Assembly: GCF_020150815.1 (NCBI RefSeq)
Contig: NZ_CP083723.1
Location: forward strand, 62,001-126,000
Source: Haloprofundus salilacus
GTDB lineage: Archaea; Halobacteriota; Halobacteria; Halobacteriales; Haloferacaceae
DNA length: 64,000 nucleotides
Direction of reading: 5' to 3'
Shown in pieces: positions 6,940-15,125 of this stretch. The notes under the pieces are model-generated. The model was given only the letters and a program-made list of their open reading frames with translations. It did no database searches and was not told the origin of the DNA. How positions within the stretch are numbered: the first letter of the stretch is position 1; every line of letters starts with the position of its first letter. The position numbers and the translations under genes are program-made.

Positions 6940-9900
6940 ATGAGCGATCAGACGGGGACAGATAAGGGGGGCTTCTGGGGGGGCGATGGCGGTGGGCAGG
7001 CGCTCCAACGGTGTCAGAACCTCGTTAAAACGGTCAGCGACGGCATCTATCAGCTCAATGCCGACGGTCGATTCGTTGCTGTCGACGATGGTGTCATCGG
7101 GATGACGGGGTACACACGCGACTTTCTTCTCGGTGAACACGTCTCGGTCTTGTTGGATAAATCGGACGTCGCCCGCATCCAAGACGTGATTTGCGACCGT
7201 CTTGAGACCGATGCCGGCGACACCCCCTACGAGATCGTTATCGAAACAGCCGACGGAGCTCGGATTCCGTGCGAACTACATATCAACCGTCTCGTCGATG
7301 GAGACGAGTTCGAGGGTACCGTTGGCGTCGTCCGGGACATCACCGAGCACAAGGAATCTCAGCGGAAACTCAAAGAGTCTGAGCGACGCTACCGGACACT
7401 AGTGGAGAATTTTCCAAACGGCGCTGTCACACTCGTCGACGAGGACCTCCAGTACCGGACCGTCGGCGGCAGCCCCCTCGACGTGGCGGGCCTTACGGTC
7501 GAGGAGGTGGAAGGGCAGTCGGTGAGCGAGATCCTGCCGCCGGAGTTGGCCGACGAACTCGTCCCGTGTTACGAAGCCGCGTTCGAGGGGGACTCCAGCA
7601 CGTTCCAAGCTGAATCCAACGACCGAGTCTACCAGTTCCAGGTCGTGCCAGTCTACGATGACGACGGCGATGTCTTCGCGGCGCTCGGGATGTCCCAAGA
7701 CAGAACCGAACGCGAGGAGGCCCAGCGCAGACTTGCGGAGAGCGAGCAGCGGTACCGGACGCTCATCGAAAACTTCCCGAACGGCGCGGTGGGGCTGTTC
7801 AACGAAGATTTGGAGTACACTGCCGTCGGCGGGCGGCTTCTGGATACGCTCGGCATGGAGCCCGAAGACCGCATCGGCCACCGGATCCAGGAACTCCATC
7901 CGGAGGGCTTTCTCGACCAGATCGAACCGCACTTCCGGACTGCACTCGAGGGCGAGTCGAGCGCCTTCATGGTCGAGTACCGCGATCAGTATTTATCAGC
8001 CTATACCCTCCCGGTGAGGAACACCAATGGCGACATCTATGCGGGTATGGTCGTCGTGCAGGATATCACCGACCGTAAGGAAATGGAGCAGGACCTCCAG
8101 AGAAGTGAGGCCCGGTTTCGTATGATCACGGAGAATCTCGACGAAATCGTCTGGATGGCCACCCCGGACGCCCAAGAGTTCATCTACCTGAACCCCGCCT
8201 TCGAGAAGGTATGGGGGCTGGATCGCAAGCAACTTTACGACGAGCCGCTGTCGTTTCTCGACGCAATCCACGAGGCAGATCGCGAGCACATTCGAAAGCA
8301 GTTCACCGCGCTGTCTGAAACGGACTTCGATGAGCAGTTCCGCATCGTCCGCCCCAACGGCGAGATTCGATGGGTGCATGCCCGGGGAACCAGAGTGACG
8401 GATGGCGGGATTACCCGCATCGTCGGTACCGGCCAAGACGTCACCGAGCGCAAGGAGCAAGAGCGTGCTCTCGAACGAGCGCTGGACCTGCTTGAGCGGA
8501 CCGAGCGGGTCGCGGACGTCGGTGGCTGGGAAATCAACACGAAGTCGATGGACGTGTTCTGGACCGATCACACGTTCGACCTGCTGGAGGTGACCGCCGA
8601 CGAGGAACCTCCGTTGGAGGAGGCCCTTGACATGTATCACGACGAGGACCAACCAAACGTCGAGGCTGCCGTAGAGACCGCGCTGGACTCGGGCGAACCC
8701 TTCGACGTGGAGGTCCGGATCCGGACGGGCAGCGACGACGTACGGTGGCTCAGGCTTCAGGGGGTCCCCGAAACCGACGATGGCGACGTCGTGTCGCTCC
8801 GAGGAGCTGCCCAGGATATCACCAAGCGTAAACAGCGTGAGCAGCAACTCGAAGAAAGCGAGACACGGTTCCGGATGCTCGCGGAGAACCTCAAGGAAAT
8901 GGTCTGGATCTCCGATCCCGAGACCCGGGATATCCTCTATATCAACCCCGCCTACGAAGAGATCTGGGCGCGTGACCGGGAGTCGCTGTACGACGATCCC
9001 ACCACGTTCCTTGAGACAGTTCACTCGGACGACCGCGAGCGTGTAGAGCAGTCGTACGCTGCCGTGCCGGACGAACGATTCGACGAGGAATACCGCATCG
9101 TTCAACCCGACGGTGCGGTTCGGTGGCTCTCTGTTCGGGCTGACCCAGTCCGAAGTGAGGGGAGAGAGCGGGTCATTGGCATCGCCGAGGACGTGACCGA
9201 GCGCAAGGAACGCGAACGAGCACTTGAGGAGTCTGAACGGCGCTACCGGACGCTCGTTGAGAACTTCCCCAACGGTGCGGTCGGTCTCTACAACCAGAAC
9301 CTGAAGTACACTGCTGTCGGTGGCCAGCTTCTGGACACGACCGGTGTCAAACCAGAGGACCGCATCGGTAGCACCGTCTACGATTTATATCCCGACGAAC
9401 TCGTCGAGGAGATCGAACCCTATTTCCACGCCGCGCTCGACGGTGAGACCAATTCCTTCGAGACCGAGTTCTACGACAGGCATCTCTACGCCCACACACT
9501 CCCAGTAAGGAACGCCGACGACGAGGTGTTCGCAGGGATGCTCGTCGTCCAGGATGTCACCGAGCGCCGAGAGTACCAGCGGCAACTCGAAGCGTCGAAC
9601 GAGCGCTTAGAGCAGTTCGCGTACGCAGCGTCTCATGACCTGCAAGAACCGCTGCGGATGGTCTCGAGCTACATCCAGCTCATCGACCAGCGGTACGGCG
9701 ACGCCTTCGACGAAGACGGCCGGGAGTTCATCGAATTCGCCGTCGACGGGGCCGACAGAATGCGCGAGATGATCGAGGCGCTGTTACAGTACTCGCGGGT
9801 CGATACCCGGGGAGACCCCTTCGAGCCGGTCGACCTTGAGGAGGTGTTCGCGGACGTCAGCCACGACTTGCAGGTGAAAATCCAAGAGACTGACGCCGAT

Positions 9901-10278
9901 ATCACAGCCGAGGACCTCCCCCAAGTCTACGGCGATGCCAGCCAGCTCAATCAAGTCTTCCAGAATCTGCTGGACAACTCGATCGAGTACAGTGGCGACG
10001 AACCACCGCGAGTGCACATCTCTGCCGAGCGGGATGGCAACCAGTGGATTATTTCGGTCAGCGACGAGGGAATCGGAATCGACCCTGTCGACGCCGATAA
10101 GGTGTTCGAGGTGTTCCAGAGCCTCCACGGCCACGAAGATTCCGGAACCGGGATCGGGTTGGCGTTAGTCGAGCGCATCGTCGAGCGCCACGACGGAGAT
10201 ATCTGGGTGGACTCTACGCTCGGCGAAGGCGCCACCTTCTCGTTTACCTTGCCAGCAGTGAGTAAAACCGATGAGTGA
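6940..10278 (+). CDS. Multi-PAS sensor histidine kinase
   Basis: 1112 residues from the ATG at 6940. The frame runs back to 6730 but that part is non-protein-like and crosses the half repeat. Seven PAS domains follow one another, beginning near residues 28, 150, 271, 392, 509, 643 and 768. Three of them carry nearly the same RYRTLxENFPNGAV start, which points to internal duplication. A HisKA domain has the phospho-acceptor His899 (AASHDLQEPLR), and a HATPase domain (about 1001-1106) has N-box NLLDNSIEYS and G-boxes DEGIGID and GTGIGLAL. No membrane segment is seen, so it is a cytoplasmic sensor, probably of redox or small ligands. A broken response regulator overlaps its 3' end. Confidence 0.9.
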   Translation: MSDQTGTDKGGFWGGDGGGQALQRCQNLVKTVSDGIYQLNADGRFVAVDDGVIGMTGYTRDFLLGEHVSVLLDKSDVARIQDVICDRLETDAGDTPYEIVIETADGARIPCELHINRLVDGDEFEGTVGVVRDITEHKESQRKLKESERRYRTLVENFPNGAVTLVDEDLQYRTVGGSPLDVAGLTVEEVEGQSVSEILPPELADELVPCYEAAFEGDSSTFQAESNDRVYQFQVVPVYDDDGDVFAALGMSQDRTEREEAQRRLAESEQRYRTLIENFPNGAVGLFNEDLEYTAVGGRLLDTLGMEPEDRIGHRIQELHPEGFLDQIEPHFRTALEGESSAFMVEYRDQYLSAYTLPVRNTNGDIYAGMVVVQDITDRKEMEQDLQRSEARFRMITENLDEIVWMATPDAQEFIYLNPAFEKVWGLDRKQLYDEPLSFLDAIHEADREHIRKQFTALSETDFDEQFRIVRPNGEIRWVHARGTRVTDGGITRIVGTGQDVTERKEQERALERALDLLERTERVADVGGWEINTKSMDVFWTDHTFDLLEVTADEEPPLEEALDMYHDEDQPNVEAAVETALDSGEPFDVEVRIRTGSDDVRWLRLQGVPETDDGDVVSLRGAAQDITKRKQREQQLEESETRFRMLAENLKEMVWISDPETRDILYINPAYEEIWARDRESLYDDPTTFLETVHSDDRERVEQSYAAVPDERFDEEYRIVQPDGAVRWLSVRADPVRSEGRERVIGIAEDVTERKERERALEESERRYRTLVENFPNGAVGLYNQNLKYTAVGGQLLDTTGVKPEDRIGSTVYDLYPDELVEEIEPYFHAALDGETNSFETEFYDRHLYAHTLPVRNADDEVFAGMLVVQDVTERREYQRQLEASNERLEQFAYAASHDLQEPLRMVSSYIQLIDQRYGDAFDEDGREFIEFAVDGADRMREMIEALLQYSRVDTRGDPFEPVDLEEVFADVSHDLQVKIQETDADITAEDLPQVYGDASQLNQVFQNLLDNSIEYSGDEPPRVHISAERDGNQWIISVSDEGIGIDPVDADKVFEVFQSLHGHEDSGTGIGLALVERIVERHDGDIWVDSTLGEGATFSFTLPAVSKTDE

Positions 10279-10580
10279 CCGCGAGGACGCCCGGCGGATG
10301 TCCTGTTGGTAGCGGACACCCCCGGCGAAATCCGCCTCACTGAGGAGGCATTCAAAGAGGGCAATATCGCCAACTCCCTCCACGTGGTGACCGACGGTGC
10401 CGAGGCGCTCGAATTCATCTACGAGCGCGGCGACAACACAGACACACCGCGCCCTGACATCATCCTGCTGGATTTGACCCTCTCGCGAAAGAACGGCAAC
10501 GAGGTGCTCACGGAGAGACGAGATGACGATGATCCCCCGACCATTCCGGGCATCATCTTGACGAGTTCGGAGGCAGTCAG
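10271..10580 (+). pseudogene. Frameshifted and truncated response regulator receiver
   Basis: The ATG at 10271 overlaps the kinase stop (ATGAGTGA), as in a coupled operon. The frame MSDREDAR shifts after about eight codons and meets a TAG. From about 10300 another frame reads LVADTPGEIRLTEEAF and onward, including IILLDLTL with the phospho-acceptor aspartate and GIILTSSEA. It is then cut by the right half of an array repeat, losing the conserved C-terminal lysine and helix 5. The canonical start DVLLVEDNPGD is also altered. The kinase therefore lacks an intact adjacent partner. Confidence 0.75.
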
Positions 10581-10582
10581 CG

Positions 10583-10616
10583 GTTGTCTGCTGAATAGAG
10601 AGGGTGTATTCATCAG
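10583..10616 (+). repeat. Right half of a type B array repeat (R7-right)
   Basis: GTTGTCTGCTGAATAGAGAG followed by GGTGTATTCATCA: the right arm and third arm without a left arm. Joined to the left half at 6796-6834 it rebuilds one ordinary type B copy. Confidence 0.7.
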
Positions 10617-10649
10617 AACCGGTTTATAGAACTCTATTGAATAATGCGT

Positions 10650-10826
10650 ATGGTGTCAAGTTTTCCTCAAGGAGCAAGGGAGCTTGTCCTGACGCTCAGG
10701 TGGTGGATTTTGGCAACTCTCCTTCTCGCTTTCTCAGCCCTTTTTCTTCCACTTTCAGAATCTCCGTTTTTCTTCGGAGCCTCTCTCGCCCTTCTCTTGT
10801 GGCTACTTGGAAAATATCTCTCTTAG
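10650..10826 (+). CDS. Small two-helix membrane protein (58 aa)
   Basis: Two hydrophobic segments (WWILATLLLAFSALFLPL and FFFGASLALLLWLLGKYLS) make up most of the product. A TATA-like GGTTTATAGA at 10621-10630 lies about 25 bases before the ATG at 10650, which I prefer over the in-frame ATG at 10644. It is the only gene between R7-right and R8. No family is recognised. Confidence 0.55.
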   Translation: MVSSFPQGARELVLTLRWWILATLLLAFSALFLPLSESPFFFGASLALLLWLLGKYLS

Positions 10827-10883
10827 AGGTCTGTACTGGGTGATTTGAGTCGTTCGTACCGAACGCGGAGTTCGTAACTCGAT

Positions 10884-10971
10884 GCGCGCCCTCTGTTCAG
10901 CAGTCGGTGAGCGAACTCCTCAACCAATGTCAGTAACGGAGTGCAAGATACAGAGGGTGAATTTATCAGCA
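10884..10971 (+). repeat. Array repeat R8 (type A)
   Basis: Left arm CTCTGTTCAGCAG, right arm GTGCAAGATACAGAGGG, third arm TTTATCAGCAG. Confidence 0.85.
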
Positions 10972-10993
10972 GCACAGGTTAACCAGATGACCA

Positions 10994-11335
10994 ATGACTG
11001 ATTGGGAACAGGTTGTTGAGGAACTTCAGGAGGCGGGTTATTCGGGGTTTGAGTTTGAGAGTGGTGAAACAGCAGTGCCGGGGTTATCTGGAGAATGGAT
11101 CGCTGGAGATATCGTACGTGAAGGCGGACTACGTCGTGAGAATCAATCCCTCTGGATACGAATTTGGGATTCACTTCCGGGCAGCGGGGGTGCCGTCTCT
11201 ACTAACCCAGAGGCTGCACCTGAAAGTATCCGCAACATCGCAAAAAGGCATGAATTAGAAATTGTAACAATCAGTGTCAAAAAGGGTAGCGTCCGTATCG
11301 CACTTTGCGACTCTTCAGCGAAGCCGTCTGCGTAG
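10994..11335 (+). CDS. Hypothetical protein (113 aa)
   Basis: ATG at 10994. The start MTDWEQVVEELQEAGYSGFE and the end SIRNIAKRHELEIVTISVKK read like a small alpha/beta protein. The central part (residues 30-70) is glycine- and arginine-rich and less convincing. An overlapping +1 frame from 11085 to 11190 reads LEISYVKADYVVRINPSGYE, which also looks natural, so a pair of compensating frameshifts cannot be excluded. Sole gene between R8 and R9. Function unknown. Confidence 0.5.
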   Translation: MTDWEQVVEELQEAGYSGFEFESGETAVPGLSGEWIAGDIVREGGLRRENQSLWIRIWDSLPGSGGAVSTNPEAAPESIRNIAKRHELEIVTISVKKGSVRIALCDSSAKPSA

Positions 11336-11347
11336 AGCTGGCCGATT

Positions 11348-11428
11348 CGCGCGCTCTATTCAGCACGACCGCTAAAACCTCCCCAGCTGTTGTCAAAATT
11401 CGCGTGCTGAATACAGAGGGTATATCAA
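11348..11428 (+). repeat. Array repeat R9 (type B)
   Basis: CTCTATTCAGCAC and GTGCTGAATACAGAG form a near-perfect 13-base inverted pair around a 37-base middle. Confidence 0.85.
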
Positions 11429-11476
11429 TCATTCTCTGGAAGGCACACTTTTGCTCTGTTGAGTTGAGAAACACAC

Positions 11477-11917
11477 ATGATGACCCTCCCCGCGAAGCCC
11501 ATCTCCTCCCCGAAATGGGGTCGTTCAGTCGGGCTGGCTGTAAGTGCGAGTGCGGTATATACGATGGTAGTATACGGTTATTTGGCACACCCCTCGTCAC
11601 AGTACTCTGTTCCTGAACCACTCTGGTTGCGCTTCGGTTGGGACGTGTTCCTCGCCTGTGGGACGATCGGGGTTCCCATCGTACTCTGGATTCACTACGG
11701 GCGCAAGACCCCTTTCGTCATCATGTGTTGTATACTGATGTTCTGGCACATCGGCCTTCCCGTTCTCACATCCCTCTCTGGAAAAGCACTGGATATTGGT
11801 GGGTTCTCATTTGTGTTCATGCTCGCCCCACTCCACGTTATTCTCTATCTTCTCGCCGCACAGCTTGAGCGCGATTTCAGAAACTCGCTTTTTCGTATCC
11901 TCGACGAATCGCTCTGA
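11477..11917 (+). CDS. Hypothetical four-helix membrane protein
   Basis: 146 residues with four hydrophobic segments (SVGLAVSASAVYTMVVYGYL, WDVFLACGTIGVPIVLWIHY, FVIMCCILMFWHIGLPVLTS, FVFMLAPLHVILYLLAAQL) and a short cytoplasmic tail (RILDESL). ATG at 11477 or 11480. No catalytic or transport signature is seen. Only gene between R9 and R10. Confidence 0.65.
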   Translation: MMTLPAKPISSPKWGRSVGLAVSASAVYTMVVYGYLAHPSSQYSVPEPLWLRFGWDVFLACGTIGVPIVLWIHYGRKTPFVIMCCILMFWHIGLPVLTSLSGKALDIGGFSFVFMLAPLHVILYLLAAQLERDFRNSLFRILDESL

Positions 11918-11946
11918 GCGAACACAGAACCGATGTTGAAAGAGAT

Positions 11947-12030
11947 GCGCGTTGTATTCAGCAGCCGGTGAGCGAACTCCTCAATCGCTGTCAGTAACGG
12001 AGTGCAAGATACAGAGGGTGTATCCAGCAC
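11947..12030 (+). repeat. Array repeat R10 (type A)
   Basis: Left arm TTGTATTCAGCAG, right arm GTGCAAGATACAGAGGG, third arm GTATCCAGCA. The next 200 bases hold no feature that I can support. Confidence 0.85.
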
Positions 12031-12231
12031 CCTGGTCATGTTCATTTCAGGCCTAATAACTGAACCAGCCGTTTGCTGATTCTACGTATTCATCATCGAA
12101 ACCCTTCCCCTGAGAGACACCATGAAGTGATAGCAGGGCTCATCAGATCGTGAGTTGTTTCATCGGCCTGCAGAGCAAGGAGCCCATCAGTCGATGGTTG
12201 ATATTCCACTCAAGCTGACACCCGACCCGGC

Positions 12232-12681
12232 TCACCAGGGTTTTGCAATCATCACGTACACGATGGCAGCGAACACCATACCAGCAGCAGCGCCGAGGAC
12301 GATGCCCGCGAGCGCCAGGCGACGGTAGCCACCGTCCTCGGCGTCTCCGTCCTCGAGCATCCGGAGCTGGCGGGTCACGACCCACGCGTACGCGAGCATC
12401 GCCACGAACACGACTGTCCAGAGCACGGCGGCGACCACGATCCACCCCAATGTCAGCGGCAGCCCCCCGACCCAAGCGGTGGCCACGCCCGTTATCGGGA
12501 TGAGCACCAGGCCCGGGAGCACGAACCGGAGGTGGAACTGGCGCACCTGGCGCAGCACGAAGCCTTCGTGCTCATCCCGAGCTGCGAACTCGATCCAGAA
12601 CCCCGAGCCGGCACTCATGCCGCCGACGAGCAAGACCAACATGACGTGTACGAACTTCGTCGTCGTGTACCAATCGACCAT
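12232..12681 (-). CDS. DUF2269-like integral membrane protein
   Basis: 149 residues from the ATG at 12679-12681 (MVDWYTTTKFVHVMLVLLVG). Four membrane segments are visible, with a histidine in the first (FVHVMLVLL) and a basic cytoplasmic turn (RQVRQFHLRF), the layout of DUF2269 proteins, which are thought to be small membrane redox or assembly factors. The start codon overlaps the stop of the upstream 43-residue gene by one base (TGATG), suggesting translational coupling. The longer frame upstream to 12717 is not needed. Confidence 0.75.
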   Translation of the reverse strand: MVDWYTTTKFVHVMLVLLVGGMSAGSGFWIEFAARDEHEGFVLRQVRQFHLRFVLPGLVLIPITGVATAWVGGLPLTLGWIVVAAVLWTVVFVAMLAYAWVVTRQLRMLEDGDAEDGGYRRLALAGIVLGAAAGMVFAAIVYVMIAKPW

Positions 12682-12812
12682 CAGTGCCTGCCTCGTAGCG
12701 TAATGTGGAGCGTGCACGTGTCAGCGTGGCCAACATCCAGAGAGTGAGGCACGGTTTTAACGCCAATATCGATGTCGAATCTCCCGCTCTCGGATTCACT
12801 GACCTTGATCAT
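12681..12812 (-). CDS. Small hypothetical protein coupled to the DUF2269-like gene (43 aa)
   Basis: ATG at 12810-12812, stop TGA at 12681-12683 sharing one base with the next ATG. The sequence MIKVSESESGRFDIDIGVKT continues as a soluble, beta-prone protein ending THITLRGRH-like. The stop/start overlap and acidic composition argue that it is translated. No family recognised. Confidence 0.45.
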   Translation of the reverse strand: MIKVSESESGRFDIDIGVKTVPHSLDVGHADTCTLHITLRGRH

Positions 12813-12853
12813 GGTGCTTCCTAGATTGTCTCCGCGTTTGTAAGTGACCAACA

Positions 12854-12938
12854 CGCGCCCTGTATTCAGCACATCTACAGAAGTCTACTTACTCTGTGTC
12901 AGAAACACTGTGCGAGATACAGAGGGTATTTTCAGCAG
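12854..12938 (+). repeat. Array repeat R11 (type C)
   Basis: Left arm CTGTATTCAGCAC, middle GTCAGAAACACTGTGC, right arm GAGATACAGAGGG, third arm TTTTCAGCAG. Followed by the trailer with GCCGTTAGGTAGGCGTGCG at about 12979-12997. Confidence 0.85.
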
Positions 12939-13045
12939 ATGGTCATCGTTCGTTTCAACCCGTAAGCGCCGAAACAGCCGTTAGGTAGGCGTGCGAATCT
13001 ACTAAGGTGAGAAAATATTTATCAAACGTACTATGATTTTTGCAC

Positions 13046-13432
13046 ATGAAACGGCGAGCCCTCCTCTCCACCGCTCTTGGGTGCAGTATCTCCATGTCTG
13101 GATGTCTCAGCGGCGTCGGGGGGCAAGGTGGAGAAGGTACGACCGTTGAAATCATCCCGAGTAACAGTACCAATCAACAAATTTCCCTCAATGTAGCCGT
13201 CTACGCGACCGATGGCTCTCTGTTACTTAACCACTCGTACACGTTGCCTCCAGGACATTCTGATGAATCACAGGGTGTCGAAGATCGCGTTGACTACCTT
13301 ACTGTTTCACTCAACAACGGGGAAGAAGTGAGACACGAGTACAACCCCGATATAGACATCTGTTCAATTGATGGAGAAGACGTTCAAATCGATATTGAAC
13401 CAGAAGGCATCACGTTCAGCTACTCGTGTTAA
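13046..13432 (+). CDS. Haloarchaeal lipoprotein, hypothetical
   Basis: 128 residues from the ATG at 13046. The signal peptide is short (KRRALLSTALGCSISMSGC), with twin arginines absent but a lipobox-like MSGC, so lipid anchoring at the Cys and display outside the membrane is expected. The mature part is beta-rich with an asparagine- and serine-rich start (PSNSTNQQISLNV), several N-x-S/T sequons and a C-terminal SYSC. Upstream, AAAATATTTATC about 25 bases before the ATG is a good TATA box. Only gene between R11 and R12. Role unknown. Confidence 0.75.
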   Translation: MKRRALLSTALGCSISMSGCLSGVGGQGGEGTTVEIIPSNSTNQQISLNVAVYATDGSLLLNHSYTLPPGHSDESQGVEDRVDYLTVSLNNGEEVRHEYNPDIDICSIDGEDVQIDIEPEGITFSYSC

Positions 13433-13475
13433 CTCCACACGCAACGCCGAATCCGAGCGAATTGAGTGACCGATA

Positions 13476-13559
13476 CGCGCTGTGTATTCAGCAGTCGATG
13501 AGCGAACTCCCCAACCGCTGTCAGTAACGGAGTGCAAGATACAGAGGGTGTATTCAGCG
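13476..13559 (+). repeat. Array repeat R12 (type A)
   Basis: Preceded by GTGACCGATACGCGC. Left arm GTGTATTCAGCAG, right arm GTGCAAGATACAGAGGG, third arm GTATTCAGCG. The third arm supplies the stop codon of the next minus-strand gene. Confidence 0.9.
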
Positions 13560-13760
13560 GATTCTGAGGATGACAGCGACCGCAACCAGAGTGGCGAAAG
13601 TCAATCCCGAGAGGGTCAAGATACCGAGTACACCACCGATTTCGAGGGCTACAACCGCACCTGCCATTGCCAACAGTCCAGCGACTAAGAGTGCAACCCG
13701 AAATCGGAGGTATCCTCCAATAATGCGGGTGTTCCAAAGGAAATGCAGAGGGCCACGCAT
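13554..13760 (-). CDS. Small two-helix membrane protein (68 aa)
   Basis: ATG at 13758-13760. Hydrophobic segments FRVALLVAGLLAMAGAVVAL and ILTLSGLTFATLVAVAVIL span the product. The last codons run into repeat R12 and the TGA comes from its third arm. The frame also continues upstream of this ATG through R13, but that part is repeat-derived. Only gene between R12 and R13. Confidence 0.5.
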   Translation of the reverse strand: MRGPLHFLWNTRIIGGYLRFRVALLVAGLLAMAGAVVALEIGGVLGILTLSGLTFATLVAVAVILRIR

Positions 13761-13803
13761 ATTTTGACTCCTCGTTCGACTCCCAAATAAACGTCGCAAG
13801 ATT

Positions 13804-13888
13804 CGCGCTGTGTATTCAGCAGTCGATGAGCGAACTTCCCAACCGCTGTCAGTAACGGAGTGCAAGAGACAGAGGGTGTATTGAGTAG
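13804..13888 (+). repeat. Array repeat R13 (type A)
   Basis: Nearly identical to R12 over the left arm and middle (GTCGATGAGCGAAC). Right arm GTGCAAGAGACAGAGGG, third arm degenerate GTATTGAGTAG. Confidence 0.85.
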
Positions 13889-14024
13889 AGTAATACATAC
13901 AAAAGAGACAGATTCTGATGGGTGGGTTCTGACCTACCCGAAGAGAACTTCCAATTTCGCAGATTTCCTCGTCTACTATAATAAGACGGCAATGTTTTCC
14001 GTCTTCTATGGCGTACACTGCCTG

Positions 14025-14504
14025 ATGGACGAAGAGCCCGAGCAGTCTGAGCAATCCGAGCAGTCCGAGAGCGGGCAGGCACAACAACGAGCCGTCGATA
14101 ACTACATCCAAACTGTCCAGCCGCCACCGGCGGACATTCTGGAGATGGATTTCGTCTTCGATGCGCTCGCACACCCACGGCGGCGCTACATCCTCTACTC
14201 GCTCCTCTCAAAGTCGCGCTGGTCGCTCACAGAGTTGGCGACGAAACTCGTCGCATGGGAGCACGGAATCCCCGAGGAGGATATTTCCAACTTCGACCGC
14301 AACGAGATGTACACTTCCCTCTATCATTCTCACATTCCGAAGCTGATGGAGTTGGACATCGTCGAGTTCAACGATGGTGAGGTCGAGGAGACAATCGTCG
14401 CAGACTTCAACGCCATACAGGTACTCTCGGTATTACAAGGAGCAGGGGCGAGCCTCGACAGCGCACAGGAAATCCACGCACGGCGGGACTATCATGGAGG
14501 GTAA
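14025..14504 (+). CDS. Winged-helix regulator, DUF7344-like
   Basis: 159 residues from the ATG at 14025. An acidic glutamine/serine-rich N-terminus (EPEQSEQSEQSES) precedes an ArsR-like winged helix: FVFDALAHPRRRYILYSLL, WSLTELATKLVAW and YHSHIPKLMELDIVEF are the typical helices of haloarchaeal DUF7344 proteins. An AT-rich promoter-like stretch (TCTACTATAATAAG) lies 50 bases upstream. The next gene begins 5 bases after its stop and encodes a HalOD1 protein, a common partnership, so the two probably form an operon acting in signal-dependent regulation. Confidence 0.75.
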   Translation: MDEEPEQSEQSEQSESGQAQQRAVDNYIQTVQPPPADILEMDFVFDALAHPRRRYILYSLLSKSRWSLTELATKLVAWEHGIPEEDISNFDRNEMYTSLYHSHIPKLMELDIVEFNDGEVEETIVADFNAIQVLSVLQGAGASLDSAQEIHARRDYHGG

Positions 14505-14509
14505 CTCCG

Positions 14510-14905
14510 ATGGACGATGATTCAGAGAAACCAATGTCAACAGAGAGTCCCAAGAAAAAACAGAGGAGAGTCAGCATGAATGGCGAAACGGCGGGCGAAG
14601 ACTGGACCTTTGAGACACAAGCCCACTACGACCCGGACGAGCAACGCGACCTGACCACTGTCATCATCGGTGCAATCGCGGAGGTCGAGGAGGTCAAGAT
14701 TGTGGATATCAAAGAGCCACCGCTCTACGAGGTGGTTGACACCGAAAGCGTCGAAGGTGCCCTGTTTGGCCGTCCTGAGGCTACCCGTAACGGTACTCAA
14801 TCAAAAACCGAGTTCCGCTACAGGAACCACAAGGTAAGCGTAGATGCTGATGGATGGATAACCGTCTTTAGTCCTGTCGAGAAGCCACTGCCAGACGAGG
14901 AGTAA
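14510..14905 (+). CDS. HalOD1 output-domain protein
   Basis: 131 residues. After a charged linker (residues 1-40) the HalOD1 pattern is clear: TTVIIGAIAEVEEVKIVDIK, EPPLYEVVDTESVEGAL, a gap, and FRYRNHKVSVDADGWITVF. HalOD1 is a small haloarchaeal domain usually attached to or near receiver, PAS or HTH proteins and thought to be a signalling output. ATG at 14510, five bases after the winged-helix gene, so co-transcribed. Last gene before R14. Confidence 0.8.
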   Translation: MDDDSEKPMSTESPKKKQRRVSMNGETAGEDWTFETQAHYDPDEQRDLTTVIIGAIAEVEEVKIVDIKEPPLYEVVDTESVEGALFGRPEATRNGTQSKTEFRYRNHKVSVDADGWITVFSPVEKPLPDEE

Positions 14906-14968
14906 TGATGGGAGTGAGGTAACTACGCAGGTGTGGTTCCCACCCAATTTCAATAGCTGTGTAGGATA

Positions 14969-15046
14969 CGCGCCCTGTATTCAGCACGACTGTAGATACC
15001 TCCTCATTCCCTGTCAGAAGTTGTGTGCTGAATACAGAGAGTGTAG
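14969..15046 (+). repeat. Array repeat R14 (type B)
   Basis: The clearest palindrome in the array: CTGTATTCAGCAC and GTGCTGAATACAGAG are fully complementary over 13 bases around a 37-base middle. Confidence 0.9.
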
Positions 15047-15125
15047 TCACTAATTCAGGCAGGCAATCTGTGCTCCCAGCGGTCGCAGGAACAGTATATG
15101 CCCACGAGAAACGTAGTCTATCGGC

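Noticed and set aside
7996-9105. A 369-codon minus-strand frame within the PAS kinase
   Set aside because: It is the antisense shadow of the strongly supported kinase gene, common in GC-rich haloarchaeal DNA.
13554-14174. A long minus-strand frame of 206 codons
   Set aside because: Most of it is translated from repeat R13 and the antisense of the winged-helix gene. Only the last 68 codons look like protein.
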